Assembly: GCA_017303855.1 (NCBI GenBank)
Contig: JAFLBL010000007.1
Span: 62,001-126,000, forward strand
Source of the DNA: Chitinophagales bacterium
GTDB lineage: Bacteria; Bacteroidota; Bacteroidia; Chitinophagales; Chitinophagaceae
Length of the DNA: 64,000 nt
Direction of reading: 5' to 3'
Below the pieces are notes generated by a model, which had not been told where the DNA came from, did no database searches, and saw only the letters and a program-made list of their open reading frames with translations. Below are positions 20,446 to 29,186 of the stretch, in pieces (the first letter of the stretch is position 1; each line of letters begins with the position of its first letter). The position numbers and the translations under genes were made by a program.

Positions 20446-21375
20446 ATGCCGGCGACCCACACAAGAAAGAAAGAAGGGTTCCAGGGACAAAAGGCCATTG
20501 TTATTCCCAGGAAGATCCTGCACACCCGTTGTGCGGATGAGCCGATCATCCGCAATTTATTTGTTACGGATATTGGTTTTTATCCAAAGGCAGCATTTCA
20601 CTATAGGGAAAGGGCAAAAGGGGCTGAACAGCATATTCTGATCTATTGTCAGGAAGGACGTGGTGAGGTTACAATCAGAAAAATGACATTCACGGCAGAA
20701 GCCGGCGACATGTTTGTGATTCCGGCCGGCACGCCACATACGTATATGGCCGATGAAGCGAATCCATGGACAATTTTCTGGGTCCATTTTAAGGGAGGGG
20801 CAGCCACTTCCCTCGTCAATCAGCTGGAAGAAAAAAAAGGCCTCAAATCATTCCTGCAACACCCCGAAAAAAGCATCGGATTTTTTCATGAAATGTATGA
20901 TCAACTGGAAAGAGGTTACAGTCATGACAACCTCTGTTACACCAACATGTGTCTGTGGCACTTCATGACCAGTATTCTGTATAATGAAAAACAGCAGCCT
21001 GGTGGCGGTCAGCAAAAAGATCAGGCTGATCTTGCAATTGACTACCTGAAGAACCAGACCGGCAGGTCGGTTACGCTGGAAGAAATAGCTGCTGTGGTCA
21101 ATTTATCGCCTTCCCATTTTTCCTTTCTCTTTAAAAAGAAGACCGGCTTTTCGCCCATTGAATATTTCAATCAGTTGAAAGTACAGAAAGCCTGCCAGTT
21201 CCTCCTTTTTACACGACTCCGGATCAAAGAAATCGCCAGGGAGCTTGGGATACTGGATCAATATTATTTCTCCAGACTTTTTACAAAGGTCATGGGGATT
21301 TCACCGGAACAGTACCGGAAAAAAAATCAAATCAATAGGACTGTAACCAAACAATCAGCAGTTCACTTTTACTGA
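20446..21375 (+). CDS. AraC-family regulator with cupin sensor domain
   Basis: 309 residues from ATG 20446. The N-terminal cupin (about 30-150) has the pattern CQEGRGEV...AGDMFVIPAGTPHTY typical of AraC-type sugar sensors. The C-terminal double helix-turn-helix (about 205-300) includes SVTLEEIAAVVNLSPSHFSFLFKK and IKEIARELGILDQYYFSRLF. Read divergently from the DUF5107-GH35-sugar porter operon (105 bases between start codons), so it most likely controls that operon in response to a sugar. Longer in-frame ATGs at 20392 and 20413 exist but conflict with the promoter. Confidence 0.9.
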   Translation: MPATHTRKKEGFQGQKAIVIPRKILHTRCADEPIIRNLFVTDIGFYPKAAFHYRERAKGAEQHILIYCQEGRGEVTIRKMTFTAEAGDMFVIPAGTPHTYMADEANPWTIFWVHFKGGAATSLVNQLEEKKGLKSFLQHPEKSIGFFHEMYDQLERGYSHDNLCYTNMCLWHFMTSILYNEKQQPGGGQQKDQADLAIDYLKNQTGRSVTLEEIAAVVNLSPSHFSFLFKKKTGFSPIEYFNQLKVQKACQFLLFTRLRIKEIARELGILDQYYFSRLFTKVMGISPEQYRKKNQINRTVTKQSAVHFY

Positions 21376-21429
21376 CAGTCAGGAATTAACCGTACAGAAC
21401 AGTTCATCCACGTATGGTTCTGACATCAA

Positions 21430-22032
21430 TCATATTTCCGGCAACATCAGTTTTTTCCTGCTCGCATAGATCCTGATACCGGCCACCACCAGCACGCAGA
21501 CAGTTAAGTTACTATGGTATTGCAAGGGCACTTGTTTCAGCAGCAAGTATACGGCACCGCCGATTGCGCAGGCCGTGGCATACAATTCACCTTTCTTGAG
21601 CAGGTTGGGTACTGAATTACAGAGAATATCCGCAATCAGTCCGCCGAAGGTGGCTGTAATAACACCCATCACCAGTGCATAGCCTTCATTCAATCCGTTA
21701 CGCATGGCTACCTCTATACCCCAGGCCGTAAATAATCCAAGTCCGAATGCATCGGTATAAAAAATGGTTCGCCGGAAACGCTTTGCATTCTCTTTAAGTA
21801 AAAAAGTAAACGCTGTTCCGCTGAATACCAGCAGCAGTGCAAAATTATCATTGATCCAGTTCACCGGTTTCACGCCAATCAGCAGATCACGCAGCGTACC
21901 ACCGCCATAGGCCGTAACAAACGCTATTACAATCCCGCCAAACACATCCATCTTAAACGTACGTGCCTTCAACGCCCCGCTGATGGCAAAGATGAATATA
22001 CCGGAGTAGGTTATTATTTGGAGAAAACTCAC
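21430..22032 (-). CDS. UPF0126 / TRIC-type membrane protein
   Basis: 200 residues with about six or seven membrane helices arranged as two repeats, each with a glycine-rich turn (YGGGTLRDLLIG near residue 45, FGGLIADILCN near 130). This is the UPF0126 (YicG) family, related to trimeric intracellular cation channels. Physiological role in bacteria is not settled. It lies 45 bases downstream of a small lipoprotein gene on the same strand. Confidence 0.88.
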   Translation of the reverse strand: MSFLQIITYSGIFIFAISGALKARTFKMDVFGGIVIAFVTAYGGGTLRDLLIGVKPVNWINDNFALLLVFSGTAFTFLLKENAKRFRRTIFYTDAFGLGLFTAWGIEVAMRNGLNEGYALVMGVITATFGGLIADILCNSVPNLLKKGELYATACAIGGAVYLLLKQVPLQYHSNLTVCVLVVAGIRIYASRKKLMLPEI

Positions 22033-22077
22033 TGATATGTGATTTTATGATTGCATTGATTATTGGTTCTTTCCCCC

Positions 22078-22485
22078 TCAGTACCAGTTCTTCCCTTCCT
22101 TCAGACTCTCCAGAAACTTTTTCGCTTCCTTCCCTACTTCGGTATAATGCAGTTTACTGTCCATTTCATACATAAAGTAACTGCAGTCTTTGGTAGACTG
22201 AAATACAACAGGCAACACCTGCTGCCCGCCTTTGAAGAAAAGCATATTGCCGCCGAAACCACAGTCGGGTTTGGGTTGTTCCTTACCGCCAAGATAACCG
22301 GCCAGTTTGGCGATAGCCCTTGTATCGGTAGTGCTTACTATGTTCAATACCGAATCGGTACCCGGTTTATTAAAAGTAATCATCAGGCTGTCGCAACCGG
22401 CGAGCTGTTTGGCAATGGGCGATTGGGGGGCGCATGAAAATAAAAGTATAAGTAACAACAGGGACAGGGAGGAATATTTTGTCAT
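22078..22485 (-). CDS. Small lipoprotein of unknown function
   Basis: 135 residues; signal peptide with lipobox ending at Cys18 (L-F-S-C-A). The mature part is short, soluble and has two further Cys residues (C29 region GCDSL and PDCGFGG). No family recognised. Probably transcribed with the UPF0126 gene that follows. A TATTTTTG box at 22490-22497 (minus) stands only 4 bases before the ATG and coincides with the T tract of the preceding terminator, so promoter assignment is uncertain. Confidence 0.6.
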   Translation of the reverse strand: MTKYSSLSLLLLILLFSCAPQSPIAKQLAGCDSLMITFNKPGTDSVLNIVSTTDTRAIAKLAGYLGGKEQPKPDCGFGGNMLFFKGGQQVLPVVFQSTKDCSYFMYEMDSKLHYTEVGKEAKKFLESLKEGKNWY

Positions 22486-22489
22486 ATTG

Positions 22490-22522
22490 CAAAAATAATA
22501 AGCCCCGGTGAATACCGGGGCC
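22490..22522 (-). terminator. Intrinsic terminator of the phosphonate operon
   Basis: On the minus strand GCCCCGGT (22521-22514) pairs with ACCGGGGC (22509-22502) over a 4-base loop, followed by a T-rich run to 22490. It lies 84 bases after the aminotransferase-fold gene stop and ends just before the small lipoprotein start. Confidence 0.85.
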
Positions 22523-22605
22523 GTTCAGGGATATTTACATTCTGTTTCTAAAAAGCAGGAATTTCCAGGGAAACTCAAAATTCCTGTTTTACGTATATGA
22601 AATGA

Positions 22606-23952
22606 CTATTGTACGTCCAGGGAAATAAAAGCCTGTCTAATAATAAGAATTGCCTTTTTCAGCTGCTCCCGGGTAATAATCAGGGGCGGACATAACTGCA
22701 AGACATTCCCTTGCGAAACCTTAAAACTCAATCCCTGTTGCAGGCAATGATACATCACGGCTTCAGCCTCATCCAATGCCCGCTCTTTTGTGACGGGATC
22801 TCTGACCAACTCGACGGCCCACAATAATCCTTTGCCCCGGGTATCACCAACCAATGCAAATTCTTCTTTGAGCAAGGATAATTCCTGCCGGAGAAACTGT
22901 TCATCGGCTTTTACTTTATCTGCCAGCTGATGATTGATGGTATAGTCAATCATTGCCATAGCCGCCGCAGCACCCAGGGGTGTTTTTTCATGGGTATAAT
23001 GGCCCAGCGAAATATCTCCTGCAATATTGTATTCCTCTTTTGTTACAATAGCCGCCATGGGAAACACACCGGCCCCGAGCCCCTTACCCAGGCAAAGAAT
23101 ATCAGGTTCAATTCCATATTCTTCAAATGCGAACAGTGGCCCGGTACGGCCAAATGCAATCGGGATCTCATCGAGTATCAGCAGTACTCCATGCTTATCG
23201 CAGATCTCCCGTACCTGTTGCCAATATGCGGTGGAGGGAATTTGTACATCTGTATTGCGGATGGTTTCCGCGATAAAAGCTCCGATATCAGCGTGCCGGC
23301 TCAGCAGTTCATCCAGTTGCCTTATAAGTTGTATTTCCTGTGCCACCCCGTTCCGATAGGTATCGGTCTGTGGGAGAAATAAGGTTTCCGGGAAAAGTTG
23401 TCCCATGTACTTCCGGAACTGCTCCTCTCCGCCCACAGCAATAGCATCCAGCGAAGCGCCATGAAATGAACCCTGTATCGATACTACTTTCTGCTTACCT
23501 GTGATCCGCCGGGCCAGTTTCAGCGCCATACCCACGGCACTGGTGCCACCGGGGGCAAATAAAACCCGGCTCAGCGATGCTGGCAAGAGACTGACCAGTT
23601 TTTCTGCCAGTTCAACAGCAGTCTTATTGGTGTAGCGCCGGGGAGAAAAAGGCAAATGTTCCAGTTGTTCCCGGAGTTTTTCCAGTACATAAGGATTCCG
23701 GTAACCCACCTGGTGTACGCTGTTGCCGTGAAAATCCATGTATTGCTTTCCGTTAGTATCGGTCAGGTAAATGCCCTCGCAGGATTCGATCATGTTCAGG
23801 CAGGGCGTGGACAACGATTGATGGAGGAATACTGCTGCATCCCTGCTCAGCCATTCCCGGGTAGGGGTGTCGAGTTGTTCGTACCAGTCCTGCCGGGCTG
23901 CCGAAAAATTGATATCTCCCTCCTGCCGCAACTGACGAAGTGATTCATTCAT
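22606..23952 (-). CDS. Class III aminotransferase-fold enzyme, PbfA-like phosphonate ammonia-lyase
   Basis: 448 residues, PLP fold type I, class III aminotransferase family. The PLP-binding region is visible (LILDEIPIAFGRTG, with the PLP lysine in LGKGLGAGVFP) and FAPGGTSAVGMALKLAR binds the cofactor phosphate. Relatives in phosphonate gene clusters include (R)-1-hydroxy-2-aminoethylphosphonate ammonia-lyase (PbfA), which yields phosphonoacetaldehyde. The neighbours here (phosphonatase-type HAD enzyme, FAD amine oxidase) support that role, but a plain 2-aminoethylphosphonate transaminase activity is not excluded. Last gene of the operon, 9 bases after the oxidase gene. Confidence 0.8.
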   Translation of the reverse strand: MNESLRQLRQEGDINFSAARQDWYEQLDTPTREWLSRDAAVFLHQSLSTPCLNMIESCEGIYLTDTNGKQYMDFHGNSVHQVGYRNPYVLEKLREQLEHLPFSPRRYTNKTAVELAEKLVSLLPASLSRVLFAPGGTSAVGMALKLARRITGKQKVVSIQGSFHGASLDAIAVGGEEQFRKYMGQLFPETLFLPQTDTYRNGVAQEIQLIRQLDELLSRHADIGAFIAETIRNTDVQIPSTAYWQQVREICDKHGVLLILDEIPIAFGRTGPLFAFEEYGIEPDILCLGKGLGAGVFPMAAIVTKEEYNIAGDISLGHYTHEKTPLGAAAAMAMIDYTINHQLADKVKADEQFLRQELSLLKEEFALVGDTRGKGLLWAVELVRDPVTKERALDEAEAVMYHCLQQGLSFKVSQGNVLQLCPPLIITREQLKKAILIIRQAFISLDVQ

Positions 23953-23961
23953 GGTTACCGA

Positions 23962-25083
23962 TTAAAAAGCATTCATAATTTTTTCCGACAACCCAAAAGA
24001 TAAGGTCATTCCGGCACCACCCAGTCCGTTAAATATCAGGACTCCTTCTTCCGGTTTCAGGGTTAAAAACGATTCGCCATTGGTGAGTTTTGGATAGATG
24101 CCGTTCCAGGTCTGGATGAGCTGTTCATTTTTAAAACGGGCAAACTGCCGGAGATAGTCAAGGATCAGCTGATTGATCGCTTGTTTATCGAACGGATCAT
24201 GGGTATTGCCGTACTCATGTGAATCGCCGATCGTCAGTTCGCCGGATTCATTCTGGGCCACCATTACATGAATGCCCCATTTAAGGTATTCCGCATATTC
24301 CGTTTCGTACCGTTTCTGTAAAAGAGGAAGTGAAGGTGCAGAACCAAACCCTTTATAATGGATCAGTGAAAGGGAGCCGCAAAGGGCCGGGCCGATGCGC
24401 CAGTTGTCCGGCTGACCAGCCATCCGCATCATCTGCAATTTGCATTTAGTCAACGGTGCGGAAGCATACGCTTCAGGGTACAGGCTTTCAAAATCAGCCC
24501 CGCCGCAAACAACCACCAGGTCGGCTTCAAGGGTTTCGTTGCCGAGCTGCACACGGGGATATTGTATTGAAGTAACGGCACGTCCCCAGGTAAATTCCAC
24601 ACCGTGCTTGGCTTCGAGCCAGGCCGGTATTTCGGCTATGGCTTTCCGTGAATCAATGATCAGTTCATCCGGACTGTACAAAGCACCCTGCAGCTGATGT
24701 GTAATCACGGCTCCGGATTTTGCAGTGGTTTGCGCGGGAGTAAGCACTTCACAGCCTCTTGAAGGATCTGTCCCTGCAGCAAATTCCTGCAACACCTGCC
24801 ATTCGTCCGGCGCATAGGCCATGTGCAGGGAGCCAACAGCATCATACCAGATACCCGCTTCCGTACATAATTCTTTCCAGATACTCCTGGAACGCATCGC
24901 GGTTTCATACCAGTCTCCTTCCGGCTGACCAACCGGCCATACCATACCAAAGTTTCGGATGGATGCGCCTACGGCCTTGTTGCTACGCTCGATCACCTGT
25001 ACTTTATATCCTTTCAGGGCCAGTGTTCTGGCGGAGGCCAGACCGGCAATACCTGCGCCGATTACTATAGCTTGTTTTTTCAT
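23962..25083 (-). CDS. FAD-dependent amine oxidase of the TIGR03364 type
   Basis: 373 residues, DAO-type flavoprotein. The dinucleotide motif VIGAGIAGLASARTLALKG is at the N-terminus, with RSNKAVGASIRNFGMVWP next, and NGLGGAGMTLSFGLSEK at the C-terminus closes the FAD site. The family recurs next to phosphonatase-like hydrolases and is thought to oxidise aminoethylphosphonate or its N-methyl form, releasing phosphonoacetaldehyde or the free amine. Its start overlaps the transporter stop by 4 bases (ATGA), showing translational coupling. Confidence 0.82.
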   Translation of the reverse strand: MKKQAIVIGAGIAGLASARTLALKGYKVQVIERSNKAVGASIRNFGMVWPVGQPEGDWYETAMRSRSIWKELCTEAGIWYDAVGSLHMAYAPDEWQVLQEFAAGTDPSRGCEVLTPAQTTAKSGAVITHQLQGALYSPDELIIDSRKAIAEIPAWLEAKHGVEFTWGRAVTSIQYPRVQLGNETLEADLVVVCGGADFESLYPEAYASAPLTKCKLQMMRMAGQPDNWRIGPALCGSLSLIHYKGFGSAPSLPLLQKRYETEYAEYLKWGIHVMVAQNESGELTIGDSHEYGNTHDPFDKQAINQLILDYLRQFARFKNEQLIQTWNGIYPKLTNGESFLTLKPEEGVLIFNGLGGAGMTLSFGLSEKIMNAF

Positions 25084-26369
25084 ATATCTGTACCTTTTAG
25101 AGCAGAACTGTTCCGGTATTTTCGTTTAAAATAAAATGCTGCAAAGATGACCAGTATTATTCCGGCTACTGATCCGATCAGTACCAGCCGCATAAAAAAA
25201 GCCGTCCAGGATAATTCCATCCGGGTAAAGTTTTTGACAAAGAGGATGCCGGTACTGCCGAGATAACCGAATGAATCGGCCACATAAATAATAAAGCCTG
25301 CATTACTGATATAACGGAAACTCGCGATGAGTCGTTCAAACAGCATACAGTTGAAGGGGACATAACCTATATACAAACCTACCCCGCTGAGCGTCATCCA
25401 CCAGAACGGGGAGATACTGTCTTCCAGGTAGAGTAATGTACTGATAATGGATAACAGAAATCCACTGATGATGACAATATGGTTCACCAGGAGGGCCCGG
25501 ATATTCTTACGGATCAGGATGAGCAAACTCATCAGGAACAACACAACTAATGAAGCAGGAATTTCACTTTGGGTAAATACCGATGCATTATTGGCATACC
25601 CCAGTTCATTCCACATATCGGAGGCAAAATTGCTCCGGTAATCACGGATTATCGTCAACATGATATAGGAAGTGATCAGCAACAACAGTCCCGGGAAAAA
25701 CGTCTTAATAAAGTCCTTTCTGCGTTTTTTGCTCATGGGTTTCCGCTCTGTCCGGTAATACATATCCCGCTGATCAGGCAAGGGTGTTTTATCCAGCAAC
25801 CAGGTAAATAATATAAGTACCGGAAAAAAGAGCAGCCCGGTGATCCAGGGCATCCAGTATTCAGACACATTCCATTCGAGCAGCACAAACTTTCCTGCCG
25901 ACTGGGCAAAGCCTGAGGCAAAGATGAAACTCGCTGATAAAACAGCACCGAGTAACTCAGTAGTGCGTCTTCCTTCCAGGTAACTAAACACGAGACCGTA
26001 GATCACCCCCAATGGAAATCCATTGAAGAAAAGAAACAATACATTGAAGGGCGCCGGGAACAGGGCAAAAAAGAAAAGCGAGATCCAGGCGATGAAGATC
26101 AGTTTAATGATCGCCGGCGCCCGCCTGTCGGTTTGCATGGATCCGACAAAGCCGATCCCGAAAAATTTACTGGCGGTATAGCCGATGGTCTGAGCAATGA
26201 CCAGCCATATTTTGTAATCCACCCCGGCAAACTGTACACCTGTAAAGCCAGCCGCTGTAAAAGGTTTGCGGAAGGCATACATACAAGTGTACACACAGAA
26301 AGCAGAAAGCGCCGCGAGTAATGATACCTGCCATTCTTTGCGGCTGAGCTGCAGGGAAACACTGCTCAT
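25080..26369 (-). CDS. DUF5690 / MFS-type membrane transporter
   Basis: 429 residues from ATG 26369, about twelve membrane helices. I prefer this start to the in-frame ATG at 26483 because it overlaps the upstream stop in a TAATG junction and the longer N-terminus (Cys/Arg/Ser-rich) is not protein-like. The sequence AFCVYTCMYAFRKPFTAAGF near the start is typical of DUF5690, a branch of the major facilitator superfamily. Within a phosphonate operon with no ABC importer, it is the obvious candidate for uptake of an aminophosphonate (inference). Confidence 0.8.
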   Translation of the reverse strand: MSSVSLQLSRKEWQVSLLAALSAFCVYTCMYAFRKPFTAAGFTGVQFAGVDYKIWLVIAQTIGYTASKFFGIGFVGSMQTDRRAPAIIKLIFIAWISLFFFALFPAPFNVLFLFFNGFPLGVIYGLVFSYLEGRRTTELLGAVLSASFIFASGFAQSAGKFVLLEWNVSEYWMPWITGLLFFPVLILFTWLLDKTPLPDQRDMYYRTERKPMSKKRRKDFIKTFFPGLLLLITSYIMLTIIRDYRSNFASDMWNELGYANNASVFTQSEIPASLVVLFLMSLLILIRKNIRALLVNHIVIISGFLLSIISTLLYLEDSISPFWWMTLSGVGLYIGYVPFNCMLFERLIASFRYISNAGFIIYVADSFGYLGSTGILFVKNFTRMELSWTAFFMRLVLIGSVAGIILVIFAAFYFKRKYRNSSALKGTDI

Positions 26370-27043
26370 TACTGAAGAATAGCGGGTATATCGGACAATT
26401 GATTCAGTATATGATCGGGTTGTGCCGCTTCCAGTACATCTCTGCTGGTGGCACCGGTAGTCATGGCAATTACTAAATGGCATCCGGCATTCCGGCCTTC
26501 TTCAATATCCACGGGTGTATCACCAATCTTGATCACATCTTTGGCCTCTTCGACCTCCGCCCTTTTCATCAGTTCACTGATCATATACGTGTAGGGCCTG
26601 CCCATGGCCACTTCATTGCTGCCAATAAAATCATCCACTAATCCTTTTTCCTTCCACTGAAAACGGTGTACAATGGTCTCTGCGATGCGTTTGGAAAAAC
26701 CGGTATTAAGCGCAATGCGGATCCCTTTTTCTTTTAATTGCAGAAACACTTCTTCGGCATCTGGCATAGGTTTTACCACCGGATCGTACTCGTAAAAGTC
26801 AACCATCTCTTCTTCAAAGTCCGCGTGGATCTCTTCGATCAGTCCGGCATCCGGTTCCATTCCCAGTTTTTCCAGCATAAGCTGAATAGCCAGGGGTTTA
26901 TGATAGCCCATCAGCGGATTGGCATCTGCTTCGGTGATGTCCAGTTCCTGTTTGGCAAATGCATTGATAAAAGCAAGGGCCACATTGCTACGATCCATGA
27001 CAGTAGTACCTGCCATGTCAAAAACAGCCAGTTTGATTGACAT
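26369..27043 (-). CDS. Phosphonatase-like HAD hydrolase (PhnX-related)
   Basis: 224 residues, HAD superfamily. The nucleophile D9 stands in FDMAGTTV: residue 11 is Ala, not the usual second Asp, the hallmark of phosphonatases. K49 in MGYHK matches the Schiff-base lysine position of phosphonoacetaldehyde hydrolase. Later motifs are NTGFSKR and IKIGDTPVDIEEG. It most likely cleaves the C-P bond of phosphonoacetaldehyde to acetaldehyde and phosphate; the family (TIGR03351) is annotated only as phosphonatase-like. First gene of the operon, with a candidate 11-bp-phased regulatory array 45 bases upstream. Confidence 0.85.
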   Translation of the reverse strand: MSIKLAVFDMAGTTVMDRSNVALAFINAFAKQELDITEADANPLMGYHKPLAIQLMLEKLGMEPDAGLIEEIHADFEEEMVDFYEYDPVVKPMPDAEEVFLQLKEKGIRIALNTGFSKRIAETIVHRFQWKEKGLVDDFIGSNEVAMGRPYTYMISELMKRAEVEEAKDVIKIGDTPVDIEEGRNAGCHLVIAMTTGATSRDVLEAAQPDHILNQLSDIPAILQ

Positions 27044-27087
27044 TGTAAATTGTTTGCAGCAAGGTAGATGGAAGCCGCAGAAAGGCT

Positions 27088-27125
27088 GTTAAGCCATCAT
27101 GAACAAACCTTTAACTCTGTGTAAG
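27088..27125 (-). promoter_or_regulatory. Candidate Pho-type box upstream of the phosphonate operon
   Basis: On the plus strand GTTAA (27088), ATGAA (27099), TTTAA (27110) and GTAAG (27121) stand at exact 11-bp steps, the same element family as in the stronger arrays at 39314, 45966 and 51700. The array begins 45 bases before the ATG at 27043. A good -7 box at the expected 10-bp spacing is not seen, and a small GGCT/AGCC hairpin overlaps the proximal end, so this case is less certain. Confidence 0.45.
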
Positions 27126-27131
27126 CAGCTA

Positions 27132-29168
27132 TTAAAATACAACTGTAGCAGAAAGCCATGCACTCCGGCCCACGCCATTGATGCCTGAGCCGTGGGTGCG
27201 GTAATCTTCATTCAAAAGATTCTGGAAACCGGCCGAAAAGGAAAGATGTTTTACCTGGTAACCGCCGTACAGGTTGAATACATTCCATCCGGGTGTGCCT
27301 CCGGCTGGTATTCGGTTATCTTCTTTATCACCTTGTGCCAGCCGGTGCTGGGCACCCGCCAACTGCCACTCAGCTGAAGCAAACCAGTGCTGTCCTTTCC
27401 GGTAAGTCAGTAACCACCGCCCATTAAAAGGTGGTATCCGGCGCAGGGGCTCGTTCCTGGTCAGGTTTTGTCCATAGGTATAGCTAAGTCCTCCCTTGAG
27501 ATCAAGCGTATTTGTAAACTGTGCTGCAAATGAAAACTCTGCTCCCCGGACAAAAGCAGCATCTGTATTTTCTTTCCGGTATACGGGATAGCCGCTGATG
27601 ACCTGTCCGGCTTCGCGGATCCGGGTGATCAGGTTAGTTATATCCATGTAGAATACGGCAGCAGTAGCACTGAACTTTTTACCCTGCCATTTATACCCCA
27701 GCTCTGACTGTGCAGTACGTTCGGGTTTCAATCCGCTGGCTGGCACTTCATACCGGAAATCCACAATACCCAACGTACCCATGTCATCCACATTGGGAGC
27801 CCTGAAACCGCTACTATACGAAAAATAAAGAGCTGTTGATTTACTCATAGAATACAGTATGGCGGCGTTCTGAACTAAAGCGGATGGGGATACATTCACT
27901 TTACCGAGACTGGTATCACGGATCGTAATTTCAAAACGATTATAACGCAAGCCTGCATCGATAAACCAACGACCCAGGTTGATATGTTGTAACGTATAGA
28001 GTGAGTAATTGCCGTAAGTGGACCCATCGGGATAAAGACCCCGTTTCTGATCAGTCACGCCGGTAACGGCATTAATATCCGACCGTGTACTGAATACTTT
28101 ATCCAGATAGATCTCCGCACCCGAACAGGCTGACCAATGCTTGGTTAATACAGAGCGGATATCCGCTGTAAAGCCGGCAGTGCTGATCCTGTCGCGTTCC
28201 TTCCTTAATACAGTACTTCCGTTCTTCTGATTATTGCGGCCTTCTGTCCCTTCCTGTAAGGAAAGCGTAAACTCGGATTCCCGGAAGACTTTTGAAGAGC
28301 GTTCAGTTTTCAATCGCAGGTAACTGAAAAACCGCTGCTGTGGGTCCATTTCATTGAGCTTGAAGTTTTCCAGCACCACTTTATGATAAACCGGCACATG
28401 CTGTTGTTGTAACAATTGACTTACCAGTTGCAGCGTACTGTTTGATTTTAGCCGGACTTTCAGGTTTATATCCATACCCCACTCGTCGTAACCGGAAGGC
28501 GACTGTTTACCCGTAGTATCACCACCGATCAGGTCGCCAAAGTGCTTCTTACTGATTCCGCCAAGAAGAGCCACATTTTTGCCGGTAAGGGATACATCAC
28601 CCCTGCCGGTGGCTTCCATGCCGCCCGTCATGAATTTGCCGGTCAGTCTGCCACCCCATTTTTTATTTGTATTGGCAAAGGCCGGCTCGCGGGTAAATAA
28701 TTGTACCACCCCGCCCATTGCGTCCGACCCATATTGTACAGAACCAGTACCCTTGGCCACTTCGATGCGTCCAATAGAATACATATCTACTGTATTCAGG
28801 TATTGATTAGGTCCATACCGGTAGGTGGAATTGTTCAGTCGCACACCGTCCAGGAGTAAAAGCGCCTGATTGCCGGTTAATCCCCTCACAAAAGCCGATC
28901 CTCCCCCATGATTTGTCTTTTGTATGAATACACCGGTAAGTCCCTGCAGGGCTTCGGGTGTACTACGTGGACTGTAATTACTCAGGTTTTGTGTACTGAC
29001 TGTACTTACTGAATATGGAACACGGAGATTTTCCTGTTTACTCCGCAACGCAGTTAATACCACTTCATTCAGCATTTTTTGAACCGAATCCTTTTCTGCT
29101 GGTTTTTCCTGGGCATTTGATTGCATCAGTACTACAGTTGCGAACAAAAACAGAGAGAAACGAATCAT
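27132..29168 (-). CDS. TonB-dependent outer membrane receptor
   Basis: 678 residues with a signal peptide (cleavage near QSNAQ). A plug domain lies at about 45-160 (SVSTVSTQNLSNYSPRSTPEALQGLTGVFIQ, RGLTGNQALLLLDGVRLN, YGSDAMGGVV), then a 22-strand barrel ending in a final aromatic residue (ATVVF). No CarboxypepD-like N-terminal domain, so it is of the siderophore/cobalamin type and not SusC. It is the last gene after two phosphoesterases, 18 bases downstream of the second. The substrate may be a product or co-substrate of those enzymes (inference). Confidence 0.9.
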   Translation of the reverse strand: MIRFSLFLFATVVLMQSNAQEKPAEKDSVQKMLNEVVLTALRSKQENLRVPYSVSTVSTQNLSNYSPRSTPEALQGLTGVFIQKTNHGGGSAFVRGLTGNQALLLLDGVRLNNSTYRYGPNQYLNTVDMYSIGRIEVAKGTGSVQYGSDAMGGVVQLFTREPAFANTNKKWGGRLTGKFMTGGMEATGRGDVSLTGKNVALLGGISKKHFGDLIGGDTTGKQSPSGYDEWGMDINLKVRLKSNSTLQLVSQLLQQQHVPVYHKVVLENFKLNEMDPQQRFFSYLRLKTERSSKVFRESEFTLSLQEGTEGRNNQKNGSTVLRKERDRISTAGFTADIRSVLTKHWSACSGAEIYLDKVFSTRSDINAVTGVTDQKRGLYPDGSTYGNYSLYTLQHINLGRWFIDAGLRYNRFEITIRDTSLGKVNVSPSALVQNAAILYSMSKSTALYFSYSSGFRAPNVDDMGTLGIVDFRYEVPASGLKPERTAQSELGYKWQGKKFSATAAVFYMDITNLITRIREAGQVISGYPVYRKENTDAAFVRGAEFSFAAQFTNTLDLKGGLSYTYGQNLTRNEPLRRIPPFNGRWLLTYRKGQHWFASAEWQLAGAQHRLAQGDKEDNRIPAGGTPGWNVFNLYGGYQVKHLSFSAGFQNLLNEDYRTHGSGINGVGRSAWLSATVVF

Positions 29169-29186
29169 AAAAAAAGTTGTTACTGT

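Noticed and set aside
26370-26483. Longer start for the DUF5690 transporter
   Set aside because: It would overlap the phosphonatase-like gene by over 110 bases and encodes a Cys/Arg/Ser-rich stretch unlike a membrane protein N-terminus; the TAATG junction gives a better start.
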